Assembly: GCA_009695305.1 (NCBI GenBank)
Contig: SIBG01000003.1
Coordinates: 1-64,000 of the forward strand
DNA: 64,000 nt
DNA from: Opitutus sp.
GTDB lineage: Bacteria > Verrucomicrobiota > Verrucomicrobiia > Opitutales > Opitutaceae
Reading direction: 5' to 3'
Below, piece by piece: positions 50,823-59,278 of the stretch. The notes below the pieces were generated by a model that saw nothing but the letters and a program-made list of their open reading frames with translations, was not told where the DNA came from and ran no database searches. Position numbers and translations under genes: made by a program. Each line of letters opens with the position of its first letter. Position 1 is the stretch's first letter.

Positions 50823-52061
50823 TCAGTCCGAAATATCGGTGCGCGGCTTGATCATCAGCACGATGAAGACGGAGAGCAGCGCGATGCCGGCGAACGTGCC
50901 GAAGATGAGGTTGAGTGGCACATGCTGGTCGCGCAACGCACCGAACGCCCAGTCGCCGAAGCCGCCGCAGCTGATGCTGACGAGGTTCATGATGCCGTAG
51001 CCGGTCGCGCGCAGCTCGGGCCGGGCGATCTGGCAGAGGATGGGCATGTTGTTGCAGTCGAAAAATCCCCAGCCGAGGCCGAAGATGATCAGGCCGACGA
51101 TGGCTAGCGTGAGCGTCGGGGCGTTGCCCACGCCGAAGAGCGCCGGCAGGAATAGCATCATGCCGATCGCGCTGGCGAAGATCCGGCCGCGGTTCGTGGT
51201 TTTCATCCAGCGATCGGCCAGCGTGCCGCCGATCAGCGCGCCGATCAGCGAGGCAATCTGCACAAAGAGAATCGCACTGACGCCGGCCTGGCCCTGCCCG
51301 AGATGGAATTTTTCTCGCAGGATCTCCGGCATCCAGTCGCGCACGACCCAACCCGCGATGGCCGGCAACGTGAAGTAGAGGACGAGCAGGAGAAAATTTC
51401 GGTTGCCGAGGAGGTCGCGAAAGACGCTGACTTTTTCCTCCGCCGCCTTGGCCGCCACTGGCGTCACTCGCGCCGGATCGCGGAGGGCCGCAAAAAGCGG
51501 GATCGCGTAAACGAGGCCAACCAGGCCGCAGGTCGAAAACATCCAGCGCCACCCGTGCTCTGGCGAGTCCGCGGCGTAGCCGGCGAAGCCGCCGAGAATC
51601 TGCCCGAGATAGATGCCGGATTGATGAACGCCCACGGCGCGCGACCGGGTGGGTCCCGAATGAAAATCCGTGATCAACGCCAACGCCGCCGGAATATAGA
51701 AGGCCTCGCTGATGCCCATCAACGCGCGCGCGGCCATGAGTTCGTGAAACGTGGTCACGTGCCCCGTCAACCACGTGACCGCCGACCACACGAAAAGGCT
51801 GGCCGCGATGACATGCCGCCGGCCGAGGCGATCCGCGACGTAGCCGGCAAAGGGGCTGAGCACTGCATACGTCCATTTGAAACAGCCGAGCACGAGACCC
51901 CAGTCGGCCTTGTTCGCGATGCTCGGAATGTCGCCGACCATCGACGCCTTCATCGTCGCGAGCATCTGCCGGTCGAGGTAATTGAGCAGCGCGACCGGAA
52001 ACAGCAGCGCGACCACGAGCCACGCGTAACGCAAGGTGTTCGAGGCGGGCGCGGGGTTCAT
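50823..52061 (-). CDS. MFS transporter, 412 aa
   Basis: Twelve membrane helices with the MFS motif A in the loop after helix 2: 'GYVADRLGRRHVIAASLFVW' near residue 71 (GxxxDRxGRR). The family is that of organic-anion/sugar-acid symporters (ExuT/NanT-like). The window after helix 6 has 'FRDLLGNRNFLLLVLYFTLP'. It is placed between sialidase paralogue 1 and the NAL-like aldolase, so it probably imports the released acidic sugar across the inner membrane. The start is ATG 52061. The substrate (N-acetylneuraminate, Kdo, Dha or another) cannot be read from sequence. Confidence 0.85.
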   Translation of the reverse strand: MNPAPASNTLRYAWLVVALLFPVALLNYLDRQMLATMKASMVGDIPSIANKADWGLVLGCFKWTYAVLSPFAGYVADRLGRRHVIAASLFVWSAVTWLTGHVTTFHELMAARALMGISEAFYIPAALALITDFHSGPTRSRAVGVHQSGIYLGQILGGFAGYAADSPEHGWRWMFSTCGLVGLVYAIPLFAALRDPARVTPVAAKAAEEKVSVFRDLLGNRNFLLLVLYFTLPAIAGWVVRDWMPEILREKFHLGQGQAGVSAILFVQIASLIGALIGGTLADRWMKTTNRGRIFASAIGMMLFLPALFGVGNAPTLTLAIVGLIIFGLGWGFFDCNNMPILCQIARPELRATGYGIMNLVSISCGGFGDWAFGALRDQHVPLNLIFGTFAGIALLSVFIVLMIKPRTDISD

Positions 52062-52128
52062 CGTGCGATGGCAACAGGCGCCGACGTTGCAGGCAAGCGA
52101 AGCATGGGAAATTTCGGTGGTAGGCCGA

Positions 52129-53052
52129 TCACGCCACCGCGGCCGTCGCCGGCGCAAGCTGCCACCGCGCGAAGAGCGCGCTCAACTCGGCCACAACTTT
52201 GGCGTAGATCCGCTGAGACTCCGGCGAGAGAATCGATTTCGATGCGCCGGGAGAAAACCCACGCGCTGCCAGTCCCGCCGCGACATTCGGCGGAAACGTG
52301 AGCTGATCGATCACGCGCCCGAGCTCGACCATCCGCGCGGCGGCGAGCGCAGTTTCCGCCGCCCGCCCCGCTATGCACGCGTGGTGAATTCCCACCATCA
52401 GCTCCGGCACGATGTTGACGAGCCCGCCGATGCAGCCGGCGGCACCAAGCGCGAAAACTTCGGGCAGCCGCGTGTCGGCGCCCGACATCACGGCGAAGCC
52501 CTTCTCGCGGGCGAGCGGGATCAGCTCGCGGTGATAGGCAAACTCGCCGCCGCTCTGCTTGAAGGCGGCCATCGGCGCACGGTCGGCAAACGCCGCCACG
52601 GTTTCGAGGTCGATGCGTTTGCCCACGAGTTCGGGAAAATTGTAGAGCATCACCGGCACATCGACGGCCTCGGCCACGTGCAGAAAAAACGCGAGCACAT
52701 CGGCCTGCCCCATCGGATAAAACGGCGGCGGCATTAGGCCGACGACGGGTATTCCCAAGCTCTTCGCGAAACGCCCGAGTTCGATCGCGGCGCGCGGGCG
52801 GATGTCGCTGATGTTAGCGATCACGGGAAGCGGCGCGGCGAGTTCAGCCAAGGTGGCGAGCACCTGCTTGCGCTCGTCGACGGAGAAGTGCGGAAACTCC
52901 CCCGTGCTGCCGAGCGCGAGCACACCGGCGATGCCGTGGTGCCGCTCGAATTCGATGTGCGCCGCGAGTGCGGCGCGATCGATGCGACCGGTTGCATCGA
53001 CCGGAATCCACTGGGCAGAGTAGATGCCGCGAGGGCGAAAGGTGGTGACCAT
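52129..53052 (-). CDS. DHDPS/N-acetylneuraminate-lyase-family aldolase, 307 aa
   Basis: A (beta/alpha)8 aldolase of the DapA/NanA family. The Schiff-base Lys is K165 ('APMAAFKQSGGEF'), the Tyr is Y137 ('VMLYNFPELVGKR'), and the substrate carboxylate site is G48-STGEF53 ('ALGSTGEFPHFSVDERKQVL'). It cleaves a keto acid (N-acetylneuraminate, Kdg or similar) to pyruvate and an aldehyde. The neighbourhood of two sialidase-like genes and an MFS transporter supports an acidic nonulosonate or other ulosonic acid. The nearest kinase/epimerase genes (nanK/nanE) are not in the window. 12 bases downstream of the sialidase gene at 53065. Confidence 0.8.
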   Translation of the reverse strand: MVTTFRPRGIYSAQWIPVDATGRIDRAALAAHIEFERHHGIAGVLALGSTGEFPHFSVDERKQVLATLAELAAPLPVIANISDIRPRAAIELGRFAKSLGIPVVGLMPPPFYPMGQADVLAFFLHVAEAVDVPVMLYNFPELVGKRIDLETVAAFADRAPMAAFKQSGGEFAYHRELIPLAREKGFAVMSGADTRLPEVFALGAAGCIGGLVNIVPELMVGIHHACIAGRAAETALAAARMVELGRVIDQLTFPPNVAAGLAARGFSPGASKSILSPESQRIYAKVVAELSALFARWQLAPATAAVA

Positions 53053-53064
53053 GGTTGCAGAACG

Positions 53065-54090
53065 TCAGAGTTTTTTCGGATCGAGCACGGCGTGGCGGAT
53101 TTTTTCGCGCTTCCACGTGTAGGTGATGTGGACGAGGCCGGCGGCAGCCTGAATGACGGCCGGATAGCTGTATTCGCCGGGCGCGGTTTCGAGATCGAGG
53201 AGGTGTTTCCACTCGGCGCCGTCCTTCGAGACAGCAACGCTCAGCGGGGTGCGGCCGCGCGGTGTGTTGTTGTAAACGAGGAGGTGGCGGCCGTCGGCGA
53301 GCGTAACGGCATCGGTGCCGGCACTGGGATTGGGCAGCGCGGTGAGGGTCATGGCGCCCCACGTGCGGCCGAGGTCGGGAGAGGAAATCGTGAAGACTTT
53401 GCCCTGGCGCGTGCGACCCACGGCCTGCAGCTTGTCGCCGCCGAGGAAAAGGATGCTTGGCTGGATGGCGGAAACAGTGAGGCCATCGTTGAAGAATGGT
53501 GTCTTGGTCCAGGTTTTGCCGAGATCGGTCGTGCGTTCGAAATAGACCCGCCACTTGCTGCGCGTCTCGTTGGTTTCGTCGCTCGTCGGACAGAGGAGCG
53601 TGCCGTCGGCGAGTTGCACCGGCTTGTTTTTGATGGGGCCGTAGATGCCATCGGGCAGACGGCGCGCGGCGCTCCAGGTGCGACCACCGTCAGCGGACGT
53701 GCGGAGTTCGCCCCACCACGTCTGCGGCGACGGACCAACCTTGTAGAAGAGCAGCAGCGGGCCGGACTTCGGCTGGAACAGCACGGGATTCCACGTCGGC
53801 ACGCGCGGCTCGCCCGCTCGGACGCCATTGGCCACCTCGACGGGCGCGGACCATCCGGTGCCATCGTTGCACGACACCCAGATGCCGACATCGGGATTTT
53901 TCTCCGCCGTGCCGCCGAACCACGCCGCGACGAGCTTGCCACCGGTTGGCTCGACGATCGTCGAGGCGTGGCACGACGGAAACGGTGCGCGCTCGTAGAT
54001 GAACTCCGTGCGCACGAGGGCGGCGGGGTCGGCGGCATTGCCTGCGAAGGGAAGGAGGGCGCCGAGCAATAGGACGCGGGGCATTTTCAT
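53065..54090 (-). CDS. Exported sialidase-like BNR protein, 341 aa (paralogue 2)
   Basis: A signal peptide (about 1-19, 'VLLLGALLPFAGNA') precedes the same fold and order of blocks as the gene at 49694 (over half of the residues identical by eye). The Asp-boxes are 'TSADGGRTW', 'RTTDLGKTW' and 'SSPDLGRTW'. 'CHASTIVE' near residue 40 and 'VAAWFGGTAEKNPDVGIW' open the first blade. The FRIP motif of GH33 is not visible, so it may belong to a different sialidase-like family. Its ATG overlaps the FAD oxidoreductase stop by four bases. Duplicated within the operon and separated by MFS and aldolase genes. Confidence 0.8.
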   Translation of the reverse strand: MKMPRVLLLGALLPFAGNAADPAALVRTEFIYERAPFPSCHASTIVEPTGGKLVAAWFGGTAEKNPDVGIWVSCNDGTGWSAPVEVANGVRAGEPRVPTWNPVLFQPKSGPLLLFYKVGPSPQTWWGELRTSADGGRTWSAARRLPDGIYGPIKNKPVQLADGTLLCPTSDETNETRSKWRVYFERTTDLGKTWTKTPFFNDGLTVSAIQPSILFLGGDKLQAVGRTRQGKVFTISSPDLGRTWGAMTLTALPNPSAGTDAVTLADGRHLLVYNNTPRGRTPLSVAVSKDGAEWKHLLDLETAPGEYSYPAVIQAAAGLVHITYTWKREKIRHAVLDPKKL

Positions 54091-55946
54091 GGTGAAGGAA
54101 GTGCTGCGTAAAGTCGGCGGCAGAACTCGCCGCGTGTGACACCGTCGCGTGCTGCGCTCTCGAGTCTCTGCCGAACTTCGGCCGGCAGGCGGGCGACGAT
54201 CGGACGGGCCAACCAATCGCGGGCCGTGTCCGCCGCGAGCGGCTCGCGCGCCCGGGCCAGATAGTCCGGGAAGAAACCCTGCGTGCCGAGGAACTGCAGC
54301 GCCGCGTAGTCGGAAGCGGCACGGTCGATGTCCTTGAAGAACGTGAGCACCTGGCCGGCGCGGAGGAGTTCACGTTGGAGGGAGTCGACGTTCACGCGGC
54401 GCGGCGGCACGCGGTCGCGGAGGGCGAGGTGCGCGGCGGTGGCGGCGGCCTGGCCGAGGGCCATCCAGGTCGGCTCGAGGCGGATGCTCGAAAATGCGAT
54501 GTGCGTCGTCGACGCCGCAACCGGCACGAGCAGGCCGTCAATCTCGCGCGGCACCATGATACGATAGGGGATCTGGTAGGGCTGCGTGTATTTCTCCAGC
54601 ATCAGGATGTAGCCCTCGAGCGCGACATCGTGGCCGGGCTCACGCTTGCGCACCGGAAAGCTGTCGATGGGATATTCGCCCGCGGCGATGCTGTCGGCGT
54701 GGATGCGCGTGCGGCCGAGGGCCGGCCCCACGATGAGATCGTTTTCGGTGAGGGTGTATTCGCCGATGAGGCGGCGCGCCTCGCGCACGTAGAGCTGCCA
54801 GGGGAAGTGGTCGTTGTCGGTGAACTCGTCCTTCGGGAAATTGAACTGCCGGGCGAGCTGCCGATGTTCGGCGGGAATGTCCGCGTCGTTCTGCAGAAAC
54901 CAAACGAGGCCGAGCGTCAGATTGCGGATGCGCGCGGAAATCTCCTCCCGCTTCTCCCACTCCGCTTCCGGATAATCATAGTTCTCCTCGGTGAACGGGA
55001 AACCCAAGGGGCGCGGGTTCATGTTCACATCGAGTTTTCCATTCGGAATGTCCGCCATCGAAAGCGAACGCACGACGGTGCCAAAGGTCGGCGCGTAATA
55101 GCCGAGTCCCTCCTTCATCTGTTTTGGCGGGGCGAATCGTCCCGCCCGCCAGTCGTCGAGGTAGCCGACATAGCGCACGCGGTCGTAGCCCGGCGGCGGT
55201 GCCGTCAGCACGTGACTGTTCACCGGATCTTTCGTGAGACAAAGGCGGTAGGTGTAGGCCGGCAGACGGCGGTCCCCCTCCCCGGTCGTTCCCGGCAGAA
55301 ATGTGCGGGTCTCGTAGTCCATGTAGACCACACCGGCGTGCAGCTCGTTGAAATCGGCGCGCCCTTCCCGGCCCAGGCGAAACGCCGCACCTGCCGCCGC
55401 CGCCAGGTCGCCTTCGTAGGTCGCATCGATAAATACTCCGGCGCGAAACTCGCGACGCGCCCCGGAATCACGGTCCTTGGCCCACAGCGCAACCAGCCGG
55501 TTGCCGGTCCGCTCCGTGCCATCGAGTCGCTGCCGGCGGAAAACGCGAACTCGCTGCTGCTCGGCCACCATCGCGTCGAAGACTTTTTCCGCAACCGAAG
55601 GTTCGTAATAGTAACCATCGCGACAGAGTTTCACGTTTTCGTGGGCGGGTCCGTAAGTGCGGATGTAGTGGTCGCGCACCCGATCAATAAATTCCCGCCA
55701 GAGTCCGCCGATGGCTTCCTTGGTTTCGACGTCGGATTTCCCCAGACCGCTCGCGGCCATGCCGCCGAGGTGAGCGTGATATTCGAGCAGCGCCACGCTG
55801 CGACCCTGTCGGGCCGCCGTGACGGCCGCCGCAATCCCGCCCGGCGTGCCGCCGACGACGACGAGATCGAAATCCTCGGCGCGAATTCCCACTGCGGTGA
55901 GAGCGAGCAGAACCGCCAACGTCAGAAATCGCTGTAACGCGTTCAC
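54087..55946 (-). CDS. Exported FAD-dependent oxidoreductase, 619 aa
   Basis: A signal peptide (about 1-23, 'LTLAVLLALTAVGIRA') is followed by the FAD Rossmann site 'FDLVVVGGTPGGIAAAVTAA' at residue 26 and 'EYHAHLGGMAASGLGKSD' near residue 55, as in the FAD_oxidored (PF12831) group. The middle has 'GVFIDATYEGDLAAAAG' near 170. The last 60 residues contain a helical part. Such proteins are often found in glycan operons of Verrucomicrobia and Planctomycetes, but the substrate and product are unknown. It could oxidise a sugar to a keto-sugar. Its ATG overlaps the BNR gene at 55943 by four bases. Confidence 0.75.
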   Translation of the reverse strand: MNALQRFLTLAVLLALTAVGIRAEDFDLVVVGGTPGGIAAAVTAARQGRSVALLEYHAHLGGMAASGLGKSDVETKEAIGGLWREFIDRVRDHYIRTYGPAHENVKLCRDGYYYEPSVAEKVFDAMVAEQQRVRVFRRQRLDGTERTGNRLVALWAKDRDSGARREFRAGVFIDATYEGDLAAAAGAAFRLGREGRADFNELHAGVVYMDYETRTFLPGTTGEGDRRLPAYTYRLCLTKDPVNSHVLTAPPPGYDRVRYVGYLDDWRAGRFAPPKQMKEGLGYYAPTFGTVVRSLSMADIPNGKLDVNMNPRPLGFPFTEENYDYPEAEWEKREEISARIRNLTLGLVWFLQNDADIPAEHRQLARQFNFPKDEFTDNDHFPWQLYVREARRLIGEYTLTENDLIVGPALGRTRIHADSIAAGEYPIDSFPVRKREPGHDVALEGYILMLEKYTQPYQIPYRIMVPREIDGLLVPVAASTTHIAFSSIRLEPTWMALGQAAATAAHLALRDRVPPRRVNVDSLQRELLRAGQVLTFFKDIDRAASDYAALQFLGTQGFFPDYLARAREPLAADTARDWLARPIVARLPAEVRQRLESAARDGVTRGEFCRRLYAALPSP

Positions 55947-57130
55947 GGTTTTGAGTTTTTCAGCGCCGCCAGGTCAGCAATGCGCACACGCTCAATCTCC
56001 ACGGACATTTTCGCGCCGGAATGCGCGATGTAGAGATAGCCGTCGTGCTCCATCACATGCGGGTAATCCACGGGGCGCCCGCCCACGACGTAGAACAGAT
56101 GGTTGAACACGAGCCCATCGTCGCTCAGCGCGATCGTGAGGGGGTCGCGTTTCTTGGGATTCGAATTCGAGACGAGGACATAGCGACCATCGCTCAGCCG
56201 AAAGCCGTGCAGTTTCGAGCGGGCGTCGGGGAAATCAGTCTTCACCGGCGTGCTCCACGTGCGGCCGCTGTCGGTCGAGAACGAGCGGTAGATGTAGCCG
56301 CTTTTCCCGTTGTCGCGGAAAAGCGCCTGCAGGTTGCCGTCGGGCAGCGCCCACCAGATCGGCTCCTCGGCCTTGAGCGCGATGTCGCCGCCGGCGCCAA
56401 CGACCGGCACAGAGATCCAGTCGTCAAGGCGCTTGACGCCGCCGATGAGGAACTCGACGCCGATGGCCTTGTAGTCGTGCTTGCGGCGGGTCATGGCCCA
56501 TTCGCCGGACGGAAGTTTTTGCGGTGCGAAATTATTGATCGCGTTTTTCTGGACGACGCCGATGTCGTCCCACTTCGCGCCGACGGCATTCCAACGGAAG
56601 GCGCGCAGCTCAAGGCTGGGTCCGAAGAATCCTGCCGCCTCGTCGAGCGACACGAGCGCGAGCAACTCGCCGTTGCGCACCCAAAGGCCGCGGGCGATGT
56701 AGCGAAAGCCTTCCTTGTCGCGGGTATTGTAGTGGGGCATTCCGGGCACAAGGCCACGCGGCGCGCCGGTGAGGAGTTTCGGCGCATCCCACTTAACGCC
56801 ATCGACGCTGGTGGAGTATTTCACGACCTGACCGCCCATGTCCTCGACCCGCGGACCGTCGCTCCACATGGCCCAGAAACGGCCGGCATGATGGACGAGA
56901 TAATTGTGCTGGTTGACGCCCTTTTGCGCACTCACGTCGCTGACGACGATGTGCTGCACCGGCACGCGCGGGAGTTTTCCGAAATCGATCGTGTGCGGAT
57001 CGGCCGGCACCCAGTCGGCGGCGAGCATGACGGGCGAGGCGGGGTTGGTGCGCGGATGCGGCGGCTTGGCCGTGGCAGCGAACGCAGCAGTCGCGAGCGA
57101 GCAGAGAAGAAGCGTGTGTTTGGTGTTCAT
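55943..57130 (-). CDS. Exported BNR (sialidase-like) protein, 395 aa
   Basis: A signal peptide (about 1-19, 'HTLLLCSLATAAFAA') is followed by a six-bladed-propeller-like sequence with an Asp-box 'FSTDSGRTWSTP' near residue 288 and strand-rich blocks such as 'LLALVSLDEAAGFFGPSLEL'. It is more distant from the two sialidase-like paralogues (49694, 53065) than they are from each other; only the BNR architecture is shared. It may be a glycoside hydrolase or lyase of the same pathway. The start is ATG 57130, ten bases after the stop of the sulfatase-fusion gene. Role inferred from context. Confidence 0.7.
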   Translation of the reverse strand: MNTKHTLLLCSLATAAFAATAKPPHPRTNPASPVMLAADWVPADPHTIDFGKLPRVPVQHIVVSDVSAQKGVNQHNYLVHHAGRFWAMWSDGPRVEDMGGQVVKYSTSVDGVKWDAPKLLTGAPRGLVPGMPHYNTRDKEGFRYIARGLWVRNGELLALVSLDEAAGFFGPSLELRAFRWNAVGAKWDDIGVVQKNAINNFAPQKLPSGEWAMTRRKHDYKAIGVEFLIGGVKRLDDWISVPVVGAGGDIALKAEEPIWWALPDGNLQALFRDNGKSGYIYRSFSTDSGRTWSTPVKTDFPDARSKLHGFRLSDGRYVLVSNSNPKKRDPLTIALSDDGLVFNHLFYVVGGRPVDYPHVMEHDGYLYIAHSGAKMSVEIERVRIADLAALKNSKP

Positions 57131-57140
57131 GGAAAAACTT

Positions 57141-59270
57141 TCAGCGGCGGCGTGGCCCGACATCACGCTCCCACGCGGCGAGCCCTGACTCCAATTCGCG
57201 CAGGCGGGCCGGCTGCTTTGCCGCGAGATCGAGGCGCTCGGCGGGATCAGTGTCGAGGTTGTAGAGCGCAGCGGCGGTGTCGCGCACAACGAGCTTCCAC
57301 GGGCCGCGCCGCACGGCCTTCTCGTCGGCGTCGCGCCAGAACAGCGTGCGCGGCGCGAGGGGCTCGCCGCGCAAGAGCACGCCGCTGAGATCGACGCCGT
57401 CGGGCCGCAGTCCTGCCGGAAGCGGTGCGCCGGTGAGCGCGGCGAACGTCGGCAGAAGATCCATCGTCATCGCCGTCACATCCGTCGTGCGGCCGGCGGC
57501 GATGCGGCCGGGCCAGTTGGCGATGGCGGCGACACGATGCCCACCCTCGTGGAGATCACCCTTTTCGCCGCGGAACGGGCCGTTGCTGCCGACGGAGAGG
57601 TAGGCGCCGTTGTCGCTGCAGACGAAGACGAGCGTCCGCTCGCGCACGCCGGCCGCGTCGAGCGCGGCGACGATCTGGCCGACGCTGTCGTCGACGGCCT
57701 CGACCATCTCGCGGTAGGCGCGCGGGCGCTCGGCCTTGGGCAGCGGGCCGTAGCGGTCGTCGCCATTCCACTCACGGCCGGTGGTGCGGTGCGCCGGATC
57801 GCGGCGGCCCTGCCAGGGGAAGTGCACGGCGAGCTGCGGCACGTAGAGAAAGAAAGGCCGCGCCTGGTGCCCACGGATGAAACCGACGGCGTGCGCCGTC
57901 ACCCGATCTACGAGGTAACCGGGCTCGTCGGCGAGCCGCTGGTCGCGCCACCAGTCGACGTTGCCGTCGCGCGAGACGTGCGAGTGGTAGTCGGGGTTGT
58001 TGTTGGAGCACCAGCTCTCGTGGAAACCCTGATCATTTGGCCCGAAGCGCGTGACATGGCCGACGTGCCACTTACCGAACACGCCGCCGCGGTAGCCGCG
58101 CGGCGCGAGCACCTCGGCGATCGTCGTGAAGCTCAGCGCGACGCCTTCGTTCAACGTGAACCCAATCGCCGCCTCGATGCCTGCGCGCTGCGGATAGAGG
58201 CCCGTGAGCAGGGCGGTCCGAGTCGGGCTGCACACCGCGCCGTTGCTGTGAAAATCGGTGAAACGCAGCCCGCCCGCGGCAAGCCGGTCGAGGTGCGGCG
58301 TGCGGTGCTTCGTGCTGCCATAGCAGCCAAGATCACCGTAGCCGAGATCGTCGATGAGGATCATGACGATGTTCGGTAGCGGGGCCGCGGCCGTCACGTG
58401 CGGCGCCGCCGCGACGCGCGCCACGAATCGTGAAATCGCGCGCGCCGTCTCCGCCGCGTGAGGTGCGTCGACCACGTAGTGATCGGCGCCGGCGATCCAT
58501 GAAAGCTCGATGTTCGCGCGCTCGGGCAGAAGCAACTGTGCGCGGGTTGGCCGCAGTTGGCCGCGGTCGCCCCAGACGCTCAAGACCGGAAGGTGCGTCT
58601 CGCGCAGAATGCGTTCGCCACTTTCCCATTCGGTCCACGCGCGCGGGAGGGCGGCGGCTTCCTCGGGTGTCCAGCGCTGCGAGCGGTAGCGCTCCTCACG
58701 CTGGGCGCGGGCATCGGCGGCCTGCGCATCGGTGCGCGCGGCGGCGGGAAACGCCTGCCGCTGCACCCGGCTGTGCGTCCAACCCTCGAGCGCCACCACG
58801 CCGCGCAGTCCCGCCGGGCGTCGGCCCGCAATCTCGATCGCGATCATGCCGCCGAGGCTGTGGCCGCCGATGATCCAGTTCGTGAGGCCGTGCTGCGCGA
58901 CGACCTCAAGCACATCGGACGCGTAGCGTTCGATGGTAGCCTGCGCCGGCGCGGGCGGCGGCCAGCTCCTCCCCTGCCCGCGCGACTCGATGATCACGAC
59001 CGGCAGATCGGCAGGGAGATTCTCGAGGAACGAGGGCTCCTGGAACTGCGTGCGGTCGCCGTGCGTCTCGGGGACGAGGACAAGTGTGGATTGTGCTGCG
59101 GCACCGGGGCGGGCGTAGGAGGCGAGAATCGCGCCGTCGGCGAGCGCGTGGGCGCGGAGAGAGAACCGCGGGTCGTCGCGCTTCGCCTTCGGTTGCACGC
59201 GGTGCTCGGCAGCGCCGGCGCCCGCGATGAGCAGACCGAGCAACAAGGAGAATGGACGACCCAATCGCAT
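57141..59270 (-). CDS. Alpha/beta hydrolase-sulfatase fusion, 709 aa
   Basis: A signal peptide (about 1-21) is followed by two catalytic domains in one chain. The alpha/beta hydrolase (about 40-285) has 'GGHSLGG' with nucleophile S138, likely acid D235 ('SVWGDRGQ') and H264 ('AGADHYVVD'). The sulfatase (about 296-709) has D307/D308 ('LIDDLGYGDLGCYG') and the formylglycine motif C347-S-P-T-R351 ('CSPTRTALLTG'). Both domains look complete. It should remove acyl and sulfate groups from one substrate in the periplasm or outside. It needs a formylglycine-generating or anaerobic maturation enzyme, not seen here. The start is ATG 59270, 8 bases after the receptor gene's stop. Confidence 0.85.
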   Translation of the reverse strand: MRLGRPFSLLLGLLIAGAGAAEHRVQPKAKRDDPRFSLRAHALADGAILASYARPGAAAQSTLVLVPETHGDRTQFQEPSFLENLPADLPVVIIESRGQGRSWPPPAPAQATIERYASDVLEVVAQHGLTNWIIGGHSLGGMIAIEIAGRRPAGLRGVVALEGWTHSRVQRQAFPAAARTDAQAADARAQREERYRSQRWTPEEAAALPRAWTEWESGERILRETHLPVLSVWGDRGQLRPTRAQLLLPERANIELSWIAGADHYVVDAPHAAETARAISRFVARVAAAPHVTAAAPLPNIVMILIDDLGYGDLGCYGSTKHRTPHLDRLAAGGLRFTDFHSNGAVCSPTRTALLTGLYPQRAGIEAAIGFTLNEGVALSFTTIAEVLAPRGYRGGVFGKWHVGHVTRFGPNDQGFHESWCSNNNPDYHSHVSRDGNVDWWRDQRLADEPGYLVDRVTAHAVGFIRGHQARPFFLYVPQLAVHFPWQGRRDPAHRTTGREWNGDDRYGPLPKAERPRAYREMVEAVDDSVGQIVAALDAAGVRERTLVFVCSDNGAYLSVGSNGPFRGEKGDLHEGGHRVAAIANWPGRIAAGRTTDVTAMTMDLLPTFAALTGAPLPAGLRPDGVDLSGVLLRGEPLAPRTLFWRDADEKAVRRGPWKLVVRDTAAALYNLDTDPAERLDLAAKQPARLRELESGLAAWERDVGPRRR

Positions 59271-59278
59271 GGACGCGC

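Noticed and set aside
52129-53052. Calling the aldolase dihydrodipicolinate synthase (dapA)
   Set aside because: Operon context with exported sialidase-like proteins and a transporter favours a catabolic NAL/Kdg-type aldolase; the family signature alone does not distinguish these activities.
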